A stretch of DNA of 8,546 nucleotides from Pseudomonadota bacterium (lineage in GTDB: Bacteria; Pseudomonadota; Alphaproteobacteria; Micropepsales; Micropepsaceae). Shown here one piece after another: positions 1 to 5,774 of this stretch (position 1 is its first letter; each line of letters begins with the position of its first letter). Both the position numbers and the translations under genes were made by a program. The stretch is from assembly GCA_025360685.1 (NCBI GenBank), contig JANYBR010000158.1, positions 1 to 8,546 of the forward strand. Direction: 5' to 3'. A model generated the notes under the pieces. It saw only the letters and a list, made by a program, of their open reading frames with translations. It had not been told where the DNA came from and did not search any database.

Positions 1-513
1 GATGACCCTACCGGTCTTGTCCTTGATGGTCGGGTCTTTCAGCTCCATGTCGAGCCAACGGGTGGGGTAAAGCGGCGTCAGATTGTCGAAATGCACCTTG
101 TGCTTGATTTTTTCCGGATCTTCGAAATTGATCGAGGAAACCTTGAGCAGCGCAAAATAACGCTCGCCATCCTTGGGGCCACGGATCGGACCTTCCACCG
201 TGTCGCCGGTGCGAAGTCCGAAGCGTCGGATCTGCGACGGGCTGACATAGATGTCGTCGGGGCCTGCGAGATAGTTCGATTCCGGCGAGCGCAGGAAGCC
301 GAAGCCGTCCTGCAAGGTTTCGACGACGCCCTGTCCCATGATCTCGACATTGCGTTCGGCGAGCTCCTTCAGAATCGCGAACAGCATGTCCTGCTTGCGC
401 ATGGACGAGGCGTTCTCGATCTCGAGCTCTTCGGCGAACGAAAGCAGGTCGGTTGGAGTCTTGGACTTCAATTCCTGCAGGTTCATCGTCTGCAGGCCTT
501 CTTGAACTGTCAT
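1..513 (-). CDS. rho: Transcription termination factor Rho (partial, N-terminal part)
   Basis: Rho is a hexameric RNA-dependent ATPase and helicase that ends transcription at Rho-dependent sites. The visible 171 residues hold the N-terminal helical domain (about residues 11-50, with MRKQDMLFAILKE at 38-50) and the cold-shock-like OB fold that binds RNA at the primary site (about 60-145: LQDGFGFLRSP, AGPDDIYVSPSQIRRF, RTGD, GERYFALLKV). These stretches match E. coli Rho closely. The Walker ATPase half lies beyond the left edge; the frame is open to base 1. I chose the ATG at 511-513 because AGGTG lies 9 nt upstream. An internal ATG at residue 10 (MNLQELK, like the E. coli N-terminus) is an alternative start. 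The gene sits 225 bp downstream of hemJ on the same strand and probably has its own promoter. Family assignment is certain; only the start is open. Confidence 0.97.
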   Translation of the reverse strand, partial: MTVQEGLQTMNLQELKSKTPTDLLSFAEELEIENASSMRKQDMLFAILKELAERNVEIMGQGVVETLQDGFGFLRSPESNYLAGPDDIYVSPSQIRRFGLRTGDTVEGPIRGPKDGERYFALLKVSSINFEDPEKIKHKVHFDNLTPLYPTRWLDMELKDPTIKDKTGRVI

Positions 514-558
514 TGTGAATTACACCTAAGAAACATTGGGGGGATTGGTCCGGCTCGA

Positions 559-575
559 AGGCGCAAAAGGCGCCT
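559..575 (-). repeat. Inverted repeat in rho leader (6-bp stem)
   Basis: AGGCGC at 559-564 and GCGCCT at 570-575 flank a 5-nt loop (AAAAG on the plus strand, CUUUU in the transcript). It lies about 45 nt before the rho start codon. It is a compact hairpin candidate in the leader; no function is shown. Confidence 0.4.
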
Positions 576-606
576 GCGTATACGTGGTCGGAGGTTTGGC
601 TGGCAC

Positions 607-632
607 GCGCCGGTCAGAACCGGGTCCGGCGC
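607..632 (-). repeat. Inverted repeat in rho leader (7-bp stem)
   Basis: GCGCCGG at 607-613 and CCGGCGC at 626-632 are perfect reverse complements around a 12-nt loop. In the rho leader transcript they could form a stable GC stem. No U-run follows, so it is not an intrinsic terminator. It could be a leader structure or simply GC-rich sequence. Confidence 0.4.
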
Positions 633-678
633 CGAGCAATCACTGCCGTTGCCGATGCGTGCCAAGGAGAACGGAAGC

Positions 679-706
679 CTTATAGCGTGATTTGGGACGC
701 TTGCAA
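679..706 (-). promoter_or_regulatory. Candidate sigma70-type promoter for rho
   Basis: On the minus strand, TTGCAA (bases 706-701) is followed after 16 bp by TATAAG (bases 684-679), which matches the TATAAT consensus at 5 of 6 positions; the -35 matches at 4 of 6. A start of transcription near base 672 would leave a leader of about 160 nt before rho. The call rests on motif match only. Confidence 0.4.
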
Positions 707-738
707 ACGTTCGTCAAGGCCGGGCCCCAAAACTTTTT

Positions 739-1182
739 TCAGAACGGTTTGACCACGGCCAGGATCACGATGGCGATGATCAGCACCATCGGGACTTCGT
801 TAATGATCCTGTAAAAGCGCTGCGGCCGCGTGTTTGCGTCGCGGGCGAACCGCTTGACGGTTGCGGCGTAGACGCCATGCAGCCCGCTCATCACAAGGAC
901 CAGCGCGAACTTGAGCTGCAGCCAGCCTTGCGCGTAGGCGCCGGTTTCATAGGCCAGGGTCAGCCCCAGAACCCACACCGCGATCATGGCAGGGTTCACG
1001 ATGATCCGGAGCAACTTGCGTTCCATCACCTTCAGCATTTCGGACTGTGGCGAACCGGCCGGCGCGTCACAGTGGTAGACGAACAGCCGCGGCAGATAGA
1101 GCATGCCGGCCATCCACGCGATCACGGCGATGATATGCAGCGCCTTGATCCACAGGATGTGCTCGGACAGAAAGTTCAACAT
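739..1182 (-). CDS. hemJ: Protoporphyrinogen IX oxidase HemJ
   Basis: HemJ is the integral membrane oxidase that turns protoporphyrinogen IX into protoporphyrin IX in many bacteria lacking HemG or HemY. The 147-residue protein has four hydrophobic segments (about 12-30, 58-77, 88-108, 129-145) and family-typical blocks: WIKALHIIAVIAWMAGMLYLPR (11-32), NPAMIAVWVLG (63-73), GWLQLK (86-91). His16 and Arg32 fall where the family keeps its essential His and Arg, and Lys91 is in the conserved WLxxK block. I chose the ATG at 1180-1182, which has GGGAG 7 nt upstream and lies 4 bp after the hemH stop. An upstream in-frame ATG at 1245 would add 21 residues overlapping hemH and is less likely. Its product is the substrate of HemH, encoded just upstream in the same operon. 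Confidence 0.93.
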   Translation of the reverse strand: MLNFLSEHILWIKALHIIAVIAWMAGMLYLPRLFVYHCDAPAGSPQSEMLKVMERKLLRIIVNPAMIAVWVLGLTLAYETGAYAQGWLQLKFALVLVMSGLHGVYAATVKRFARDANTRPQRFYRIINEVPMVLIIAIVILAVVKPF

Positions 1183-1186
1183 CGCG

Positions 1187-2215
1187 TCACTCCCGGCATA
1201 CGCAGCCAGCGAACCTCGCAGGACAAATCCGCGCGCCGCTTGCACTCAGGGTAGTTTGACCGCCGCTTGCGCGCATGACGAGATCGGCGAGTGCGGCGAT
1301 AAAATCCGGACGAGTGCTCACAGTCGGTACCCGCAAATAATCTGCGACGCCGGCAGTGACCGCCAGATGGGCATATTCCATGTCGAGCTCGACCAAGGTC
1401 TCGGAGTGTTCGCAGACGAAGGCGATCGGCGCCAGGACGACACCCTTTCGTTGCGAACCGGCGCGACGAATCTCATCATCCGTCGCGGGTTCGATCCATT
1501 CCAGCGGCCCCACACGGCTTTGATAGCAGACAGTCCAATCGAGTCCCTTTATCCCCAGCCGATCAACAAGAGCTGCGGCGGTGCGTTCGACCTGCCACTG
1601 ATAAGGATCGCCTTTGGAAATTATGCGCTTGGGAAGACCGTGCGCGGACAGGAGCAGACGGTAATCCACACCTGGCTTGGCGCTTTTGAGTGTCTGGTGG
1701 ATAAGCGCGGCGCCAGCCTCGATGAACCCCGGACTGTCCGGATAGCAACAGATGCGGGTGACCGGCGCCGTGAGCCCGGCCTTGGCCGCAGCGCGATCCC
1801 AATCGGTGAATGACGATCCGCTCGTCGTGGTCGAAAACTGCGGATAGAGCGGCAACAGGACAATGCTGTCCGCGCCCCAGGCTTTCACCGCCGCTGCCGC
1901 CGCGTCGCTGAACGGGTGCCAGCAGCGCATCGCGATGAAGCTCTTTGCCTCGACGCCGCGCTCCGCCAAGAGTCTATCCAAAGCCTCGGCCTGGGCTTGC
2001 GTCTCCTCGACGATGGGAGAACGGCCGCCGATCTTGCGGTAAATGTCCTTCGCGAACGGCGTCCGCCGCGCCGCGATGATGCGCGCCAGCGGTCGGCGCA
2101 CGATGCCCGGCACGGAAAGGATCGCCGGATCGCCGAACAGATTGCGCAGGAAAGGTTCCACCGCATCCAGCGAATCCGGTCCGCCCAGATTGAACAGGAT
2201 AACGGCGAGCTTCAC
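1187..2215 (-). CDS. hemH: Ferrochelatase (probable [2Fe-2S] type)
   Basis: Ferrochelatase inserts ferrous iron into protoporphyrin IX, the last step of heme synthesis. The protein has 342 residues. Family signatures are FNLGGPDS (8-15), the SPI segment after IGGR (62-68), SAHGLP (190-195) with the catalytic His192, CYQSRVGPLEW (230-240) and the FVCEHSETLVELD block (266-278) with the conserved Glu272. The C-terminus carries Cys331, Cys338 and Cys340 (C-x6-C-x-C), and Cys156/Cys157 lie mid-protein. From memory this matches the [2Fe-2S] cluster pattern described for Caulobacter and Mycobacterium ferrochelatases; the cluster itself is inferred. The start is GTG at 2215-2213, overlapping the hemE stop as GTGA, which implies translational coupling. 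hemJ follows after 4 bp. Confidence 0.96.
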   Translation of the reverse strand: MKLAVILFNLGGPDSLDAVEPFLRNLFGDPAILSVPGIVRRPLARIIAARRTPFAKDIYRKIGGRSPIVEETQAQAEALDRLLAERGVEAKSFIAMRCWHPFSDAAAAAVKAWGADSIVLLPLYPQFSTTTSGSSFTDWDRAAAKAGLTAPVTRICCYPDSPGFIEAGAALIHQTLKSAKPGVDYRLLLSAHGLPKRIISKGDPYQWQVERTAAALVDRLGIKGLDWTVCYQSRVGPLEWIEPATDDEIRRAGSQRKGVVLAPIAFVCEHSETLVELDMEYAHLAVTAGVADYLRVPTVSTRPDFIAALADLVMRASGGQTTLSASGARICPARFAGCVCRE

Positions 2216-3246
2216 CCGGCGCCCCGAACCCGGCCAATGAGTTGCGCGACATGGGCAAGCGGAGTTTCTTGCAGAATTCCATGGCCAAGATTGAAGATGA
2301 ACGGCGTGCCTCGCAGGGCCGCGAGAATTTCATCAACGCTTTCATCCAAAGCCTTGCCGCCCGCGATCAGCGCGATGGGATCAAGATTGCCCTGTAGCGC
2401 CACTTGCTTGGACAGAACATCCTTCGCCCATGTCAGTGGCGCGGAGGTATCCAGACTGATCGCATCCACGCCGGTTTCTTTTGCGTACAACTCATAGCCT
2501 GCAAGAGTCGAAGCGCGCGGAAATCCGATGATCTTCGCCTTGGGATGGACTGTGCGTATCTGCGCCACGATTTTTTTTGTCGGCCCGACTACCCAGCGCG
2601 CAAAAGCATGCGCCGGCAGTCCCGAAGCCCAGCTTTCGAAAATCTGCACCGTATCGGCGCCCGCTTCGAGCTGATTGATCAGATGAAATGCGACGCAGTC
2701 GCCGAGGATATCGAGCAGTGCTGAAAAACTTTTTGGCTCGCGATAGCCCCAGAGCTTCGCCGACTTCTGTTCGTCGCCGCCTCGTCCCGCCGCCAAATAG
2801 GTCGCCAAGGTCCAGGGCGCGCCGGCGAAGCCGATCAAAGTTGTTTCCGGACCCAACCCCTGCCGGACTCGTTTCAGGGTCTCATAGGCTGGCGCTAGGG
2901 CTTGCTTCCAATGCGCGCGATCAAGATTGAAGCCGGCAACATTTGTCACCGGCGTCAGCCTCGGGCCTTCGCCTTCCACCAGTGTCACCGGACAGCCGAG
3001 TGCGACAGGTATCGTCAGAATGTCCGAGAAAATAATCGCCGCATCGAAGCCAAATCTTCGAATCGGCTGCAATGTCACTTCCGTGGCAAGCTCGGGAGAA
3101 TTGCACAGCGCCCAGAACGAGCCGGCCTTCGCACGCAGCTCGCGATATTCGGGAAGATAGCGTCCGGCCTGACGCATCAACCAGAGCGGTGGCGGCCAGA
3201 CAGGCTCCTTGTTCAAAACCCGGATCAGTTTCGTCTCATACTTCAA
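2212..3246 (-). CDS. hemE: Uroporphyrinogen decarboxylase
   Basis: HemE removes four acetate carboxyls from uroporphyrinogen III to give coproporphyrinogen III in the cytoplasm. With a TTG start the protein has 344 residues, normal for the family. Signatures are PPLWLMRQAGRYLPEYRELR (19-38) with the binding arginines 25 and 29, FSDIL (73-77) with the essential Asp75, the IGFAGAPWTLATY signature (138-150) ending at Tyr150, FPRAS (242-246), GNLDP (286-290) and FNLGHGILQ (318-326) with His322. The TTG at 3246-3244 is favoured because AGGAG lies 7 nt upstream, the N-terminus KYETKLIRVLNKEP is family-like, and the next Met is inside the conserved MRQAGRY motif. The frame also stays open upstream to 3432, but that part does not resemble HemE. 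An eight-A run on the coding strand (2571-2578) encodes Lys224-Lys225. First gene of the hemE-hemH-hemJ unit. Confidence 0.96.
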   Translation of the reverse strand: MKYETKLIRVLNKEPVWPPPLWLMRQAGRYLPEYRELRAKAGSFWALCNSPELATEVTLQPIRRFGFDAAIIFSDILTIPVALGCPVTLVEGEGPRLTPVTNVAGFNLDRAHWKQALAPAYETLKRVRQGLGPETTLIGFAGAPWTLATYLAAGRGGDEQKSAKLWGYREPKSFSALLDILGDCVAFHLINQLEAGADTVQIFESWASGLPAHAFARWVVGPTKKIVAQIRTVHPKAKIIGFPRASTLAGYELYAKETGVDAISLDTSAPLTWAKDVLSKQVALQGNLDPIALIAGGKALDESVDEILAALRGTPFIFNLGHGILQETPLAHVAQLIGRVRGAG

Positions 3247-3251
3247 TACAA

Positions 3252-3270
3252 GACTCCTAGAATAGGATTC
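3252..3270 (-). repeat. Inverted repeat over the hemE ribosome binding site
   Basis: GACTCCTA (3252-3259) and TAGGATTC (3263-3270) pair at 7 of 8 positions around a 3-nt spacer. In the hemE mRNA this could form a small hairpin that hides the AGGAG; at DNA level it could be a dyad operator. Both readings are inference from symmetry alone. Confidence 0.4.
3254..3258 (-). promoter_or_regulatory. Ribosome binding site of hemE
   Basis: AGGAG on the minus strand, 7 nt before a TTG codon. No ATG or GTG with suitable spacing exists here, so this site fixes the hemE start at TTG. It sits in one arm of the inverted repeat at 3252-3270. Confidence 0.7.
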
Positions 3271-3499
3271 TGAAGATGGTGTAAGCCCTGTGATTTGTGG
3301 AAGAGTCCGTGGGCGGTTTTGACCACTATGCCGGAAGTGCTTGGGACTCAAGGGTCTGGGGCAATCGGGCGCAAGCGGCGAAGTGCAGCTATGCTGGTGA
3401 CAGGTGCGGGAGCGAACGTGATCGCTGCACATCGGTCAACCGGTAGGGTTATTTGTCAGCAGGCTGGGGCCGAGCGGTGCACAATCGGAGCATAGAATT

Positions 3500-4321
3500 G
3501 TGAGCAGCGATTTTCATGTTCATCTGGTCTCCGACGCGACCGGCGAGACGCTCAATTCGATCGCCAAGGCGGCGCTGGCGCAATTCGAAGGCGTGAGCGT
3601 CGAGGAGCATTCCTACGTCCTGGTGCGTAGCCGAAAGCAATTGGATCGCGCCGTCGAACAGATTTTGGCGCAGAGGGGTCTGGTGTTTTTTACTCTGGTC
3701 AATCCGGAATTGCGCAAGGATCTGGTCTCGCGCTGTGCGACTGCAAACCTTCCCTGCCTGGATGTGATGGAAGGGCCGATCAGCATGATGCGCCAGTTTC
3801 TCGGCGCGGCCGAAACCCATCGGCCCGGCGCGCAACATGACTTGGACCAGCGCTATCTGCAGCGCATCGAAGCGCTCAATTTTACCATCCAGCATGATGA
3901 CGGCCAGGCGCTCGATACGATCGACGGCGCCCAGGTGATCCTGGTTGGCGCGAGCCGTACGTCCAAGACGCCGACCTGTGTGTATCTTGCGATCCGCGGC
4001 GTGCGCGCGGCGAACATTCCGCTGGTGCCGGGGCTGGTGCTTCCGGCGCCTTTGTTGGTGACGAAGGGTCCGCTGATCGTCGGACTGTGGGCCTCGCCGG
4101 ACCGGTTGGTGCAGGTGCGCCGCAACCGGCTCAACACGATGGGCGAGGTACGCGACACCGACTATGTCGATATCGAGTCGGTGCGCAACGAGGTCAGCGC
4201 AACGCGCAAACTGTTCGAACAGCAGGACTGGCCGGTAATCGACGTGTCGCGGCGCTCGGTGGAGGAAACCGCCGCCGCCGTGATCAATCTGCTGAACGAG
4301 CGGCGGGAGAGGCAGGCGTGA
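3500..4321 (+). CDS. ppsR: PEP synthase / pyruvate phosphate dikinase regulatory protein (DUF299 kinase-pyrophosphorylase)
   Basis: Members of this family are bifunctional: an ADP-dependent kinase inactivates the target by phosphorylating a threonine next to its catalytic His, and a phosphate-dependent pyrophosphorylase restores it. Targets are PEP synthase (E. coli) or pyruvate phosphate dikinase; the target here is not decidable from the window. The 273-residue protein has the typical N-terminus FHVHLVSDATGETLNSIAKA (5-24), EGPISMM (91-97), a P-loop-like GASRTSKTPTCVYLAIRG (150-167), NIPLVPG (172-178) and VGLWASPDRL (194-203). The start is GTG at 3500 with CGGAG 9 nt upstream, and matches the family N-terminus. 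It opens the five-gene plus-strand operon and its stop overlaps maf by 4 bp. It is the RP001-type gene that borders the Caulobacter origin. Confidence 0.94.
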   Translation: MSSDFHVHLVSDATGETLNSIAKAALAQFEGVSVEEHSYVLVRSRKQLDRAVEQILAQRGLVFFTLVNPELRKDLVSRCATANLPCLDVMEGPISMMRQFLGAAETHRPGAQHDLDQRYLQRIEALNFTIQHDDGQALDTIDGAQVILVGASRTSKTPTCVYLAIRGVRAANIPLVPGLVLPAPLLVTKGPLIVGLWASPDRLVQVRRNRLNTMGEVRDTDYVDIESVRNEVSATRKLFEQQDWPVIDVSRRSVEETAAAVINLLNERRERQA

Positions 4322-4911
4322 ACTTCATCCTGGCGTCGGGCAGCGCATCGCGCGCCCGGATCCTGCACGGCGCGCAGGTGCCTTTCACCGCGATTTCCGC
4401 TGAGATCGACGAAGAGGCGCTCAAGCAAAAATTGCTGTCGAAGAGCGAAACACCCGGCGCGATCGCCACCGCCCTGGCGCAAGCCAAGGCCGTCCAGGTT
4501 TCCGGATCGAATCCCGGCTCGCTGGTGCTGGGCGCCGATCAGGTCCTGGAGTTTGACGGCGAACTGGTGAGCAAATGCGCCGATCTGGCGGCTGCGCGGG
4601 CGCTGCTGCGCAGGCTGAGAGGCAAGGCGCATCGGCTGGTCAGTGCTCTGTGCCTGGCCCGGAACGGCGAAGCCAACTGGGCGTTTTGCGATACCGCCAC
4701 CCTTCGCATGCGGCCGTTCAGCGACGCGTTTCTGGAAAGCTATTTATCCACAGAGGGCCAAGGCCTGCTCGCTGGTGTCGGCTGTTATCGTCTGGAAGGC
4801 ATGGGCGCGCAGCTTTTCGAGTCCGTCGAAGGCGACTATTTTTCCATCCTGGGATTGCCGCTTCAGCCGCTGCTGGCCGAGCTGCGCCGGAAAGGTGTGA
4901 TTGCGCCATGA
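4318..4911 (+). CDS. maf: Maf family nucleoside triphosphate pyrophosphatase
   Basis: Maf proteins hydrolyse non-canonical or modified NTPs to monophosphates and pyrophosphate. The 197-residue protein has the family layout: FILASGSASRARIL (3-16) with conserved Ser7 and Arg12, LGADQVLEFDGELVSK (71-86) with probable catalytic Asp74, GKAHRLVSALCL (102-113), and LFESVEGDYFSILGLPL (166-182). The ADQV rather than ADTVV motif resembles the YceF (m7GTP-acting) side of the family; substrate is not certain. The usual Lys-Pro after the DG element is Lys86-Cys87, and the family SPRR motif reads SASR. The start is GTG at 4318, overlapping the upstream stop as GTGA; its own stop overlaps aroE as ATGA. A perfect DnaA-box sequence lies inside the gene at 4744-4752. 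Confidence 0.92.
   Translation: MNFILASGSASRARILHGAQVPFTAISAEIDEEALKQKLLSKSETPGAIATALAQAKAVQVSGSNPGSLVLGADQVLEFDGELVSKCADLAAARALLRRLRGKAHRLVSALCLARNGEANWAFCDTATLRMRPFSDAFLESYLSTEGQGLLAGVGCYRLEGMGAQLFESVEGDYFSILGLPLQPLLAELRRKGVIAP
4744..4752 (+). other. Perfect DnaA-box sequence (TTATCCACA) inside maf
   Basis: The nonamer equals the strongest E. coli DnaA box. It encodes part of Tyr142-Leu-Ser-Thr-Glu in Maf. It is isolated: no second good box was noticed nearby. It may be chance, or a titration or origin-proximal site, given the candidate origin 1.2 kb to the left. Confidence 0.35.
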
Positions 4912-5774
4912 GCCTGACAGGGGCCGCCAAGCTTGCGGGCATTATCGGCTGGCCGGTGGCGCAATCGCTCTCGCCGCGCCTGCACTCCTATTGGCTGAAT
5001 AAAACCGGGATCGACGGCGCGTTCGTTCCACTGCCGGTCCAGCAGGAAAACTTTTCTACCGTGGTGCGGGCGCTGATGCTCGCCGGCTTCAAGGGCGTCA
5101 GCGTCACGATTCCGCACAAGGAAGCCGCGTTCGCCATCTGCCATGAAAGCGATCTGGCGGCGCGGGCCGCCGGTGCGGTCAATCTGCTGATATTCCACGA
5201 TAAGGGACGCATCGAAGGACGCAACAGCGATGCGAGCGGGCTTGGCGCTTCGTTGCGCGAAAACCTGGCGCCGAACGCCATACGCGGGAAATCTACCGTG
5301 CTCCTGGGCGCGGGCGGGGCGGCGCGCGCGGTTGCCGTGGCGCTGCACGATCTCGGCGCGAGTGAAATCCGCATCGTCAATCGCAGCCGCGGCCGCGCCG
5401 ACCAGCTTGCCGCTGCCTTGTCGCCCCACATCACGCCAAAGCTCACCGTGTTCGATCAGAGCGATTGGCCCAAGGCCGCCAACGGCGCGGCTTTGCTCGT
5501 GCATGCCACCAGCGCCGGCATGAAGGGCGCGCGGTCGCTGGATATCGCGCTCGATCCGCTGCCCAAGACCGCCGCCATTTGCGACATCGTCTATAATCCC
5601 CTCGAAACGCCGTTGCTCAAGCGGGCACGCGCGGCCGGCTTCACGGTCATCGACGGTCTTGGCATGCTGATGCATCAGGGCGTCCCGGCGTTCGAAGCGT
5701 TCTTCGGCGTGGCGCCGAAAGTGACTCCTGAACTGAGGCGATACCTGGAAAAGGCGCTGGCGAGTGGCACATAG
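4908..5774 (+). CDS. aroE: Shikimate dehydrogenase (NADP+)
   Basis: AroE reduces 3-dehydroshikimate to shikimate with NADPH in the route to chorismate and aromatic amino acids. The 288-residue protein has the substrate domain first: GIIGWPVAQSLSPRLHSYWL (11-30) with the shikimate-binding SLSP, GVSVTIPHKEAA (63-74) with catalytic Lys71, AGAVN (88-92), and GRNSDASG (104-111) with catalytic Asp108. The Rossmann domain follows, with GAGGAAR (134-140) and NRS (158-160), where the Arg suits NADP. Then come TSAGM (201-205) and GLGMLMHQG (250-258) with Gln257. The ATG at 4908 overlaps the maf stop by 4 bp. The gene ends in TAG at 5772-5774 and overlaps coaE by 11 bp. All key residues are present, so it is expected to be active. 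Confidence 0.97.
   Translation: MSLTGAAKLAGIIGWPVAQSLSPRLHSYWLNKTGIDGAFVPLPVQQENFSTVVRALMLAGFKGVSVTIPHKEAAFAICHESDLAARAAGAVNLLIFHDKGRIEGRNSDASGLGASLRENLAPNAIRGKSTVLLGAGGAARAVAVALHDLGASEIRIVNRSRGRADQLAAALSPHITPKLTVFDQSDWPKAANGAALLVHATSAGMKGARSLDIALDPLPKTAAICDIVYNPLETPLLKRARAAGFTVIDGLGMLMHQGVPAFEAFFGVAPKVTPELRRYLEKALASGT

Larger units (their letters stand above)
514..738 (-). other. rho upstream region and leader
   Basis: This is non-coding sequence between the hemJ stop and the rho start, read on the minus strand. It holds a sigma70-like promoter candidate (679-706) and two hairpins in the presumed rho leader (559-575 and 607-632). No clear intrinsic terminator follows hemJ: there is an A-run and a GGGCCC palindrome just after its stop, but no stem followed by a T-run, so some read-through from the hem genes into rho is possible. 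In E. coli rho is autoregulated by attenuation in its leader; whether that applies here is inference. Confidence 0.5.
3247..3499. other. Divergent hemE/ppsR intergenic region, candidate replication origin
   Basis: This 253-bp gap lies between divergently transcribed hemE and the DUF299 gene. In Caulobacter crescentus the origin lies between hemE and the RP001-type (DUF299) gene, and the flanking genes here keep the same order. The 54 bp next to hemE are about 57% AT; the remainder is about 60% GC. By hand count the plus strand has 86 G against 48 C. The best DnaA-box-like site is TGTGGAAGA at 3296-3304 (7 of 9 to TGTGGATAA); no TTAA-N7-TTAA CtrA site was found. Promoters for both flanking genes must also lie here, but I could not pick convincing ones. 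A short TTG-started frame through the region (3295-3495) has no ribosome site and is not called. Confidence 0.4.

Noticed and set aside
91..690. 199-codon plus-strand frame opposite rho
   Set aside because: It is antisense to conserved Rho codons; its composition reflects the complementary strand of a GC-rich gene.
700..740. Possible intrinsic terminator after hemJ
   Set aside because: The GGGCCC palindrome has no loop and the T/A runs lie on the wrong side of it for a minus-strand terminator.
3247..3432. N-terminal extension of hemE to an upstream ATG
   Set aside because: The added 62 residues are rich in Ser, Pro, His and Cys and unlike HemE; the TTG at 3246 has a good ribosome site and gives the normal length.
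3295..3495. 66-codon plus-strand frame filling the hemE/ppsR gap
   Set aside because: It begins at TTG with no ribosome binding site, has no recognisable domain, and lies in a region better explained as regulatory or origin sequence.
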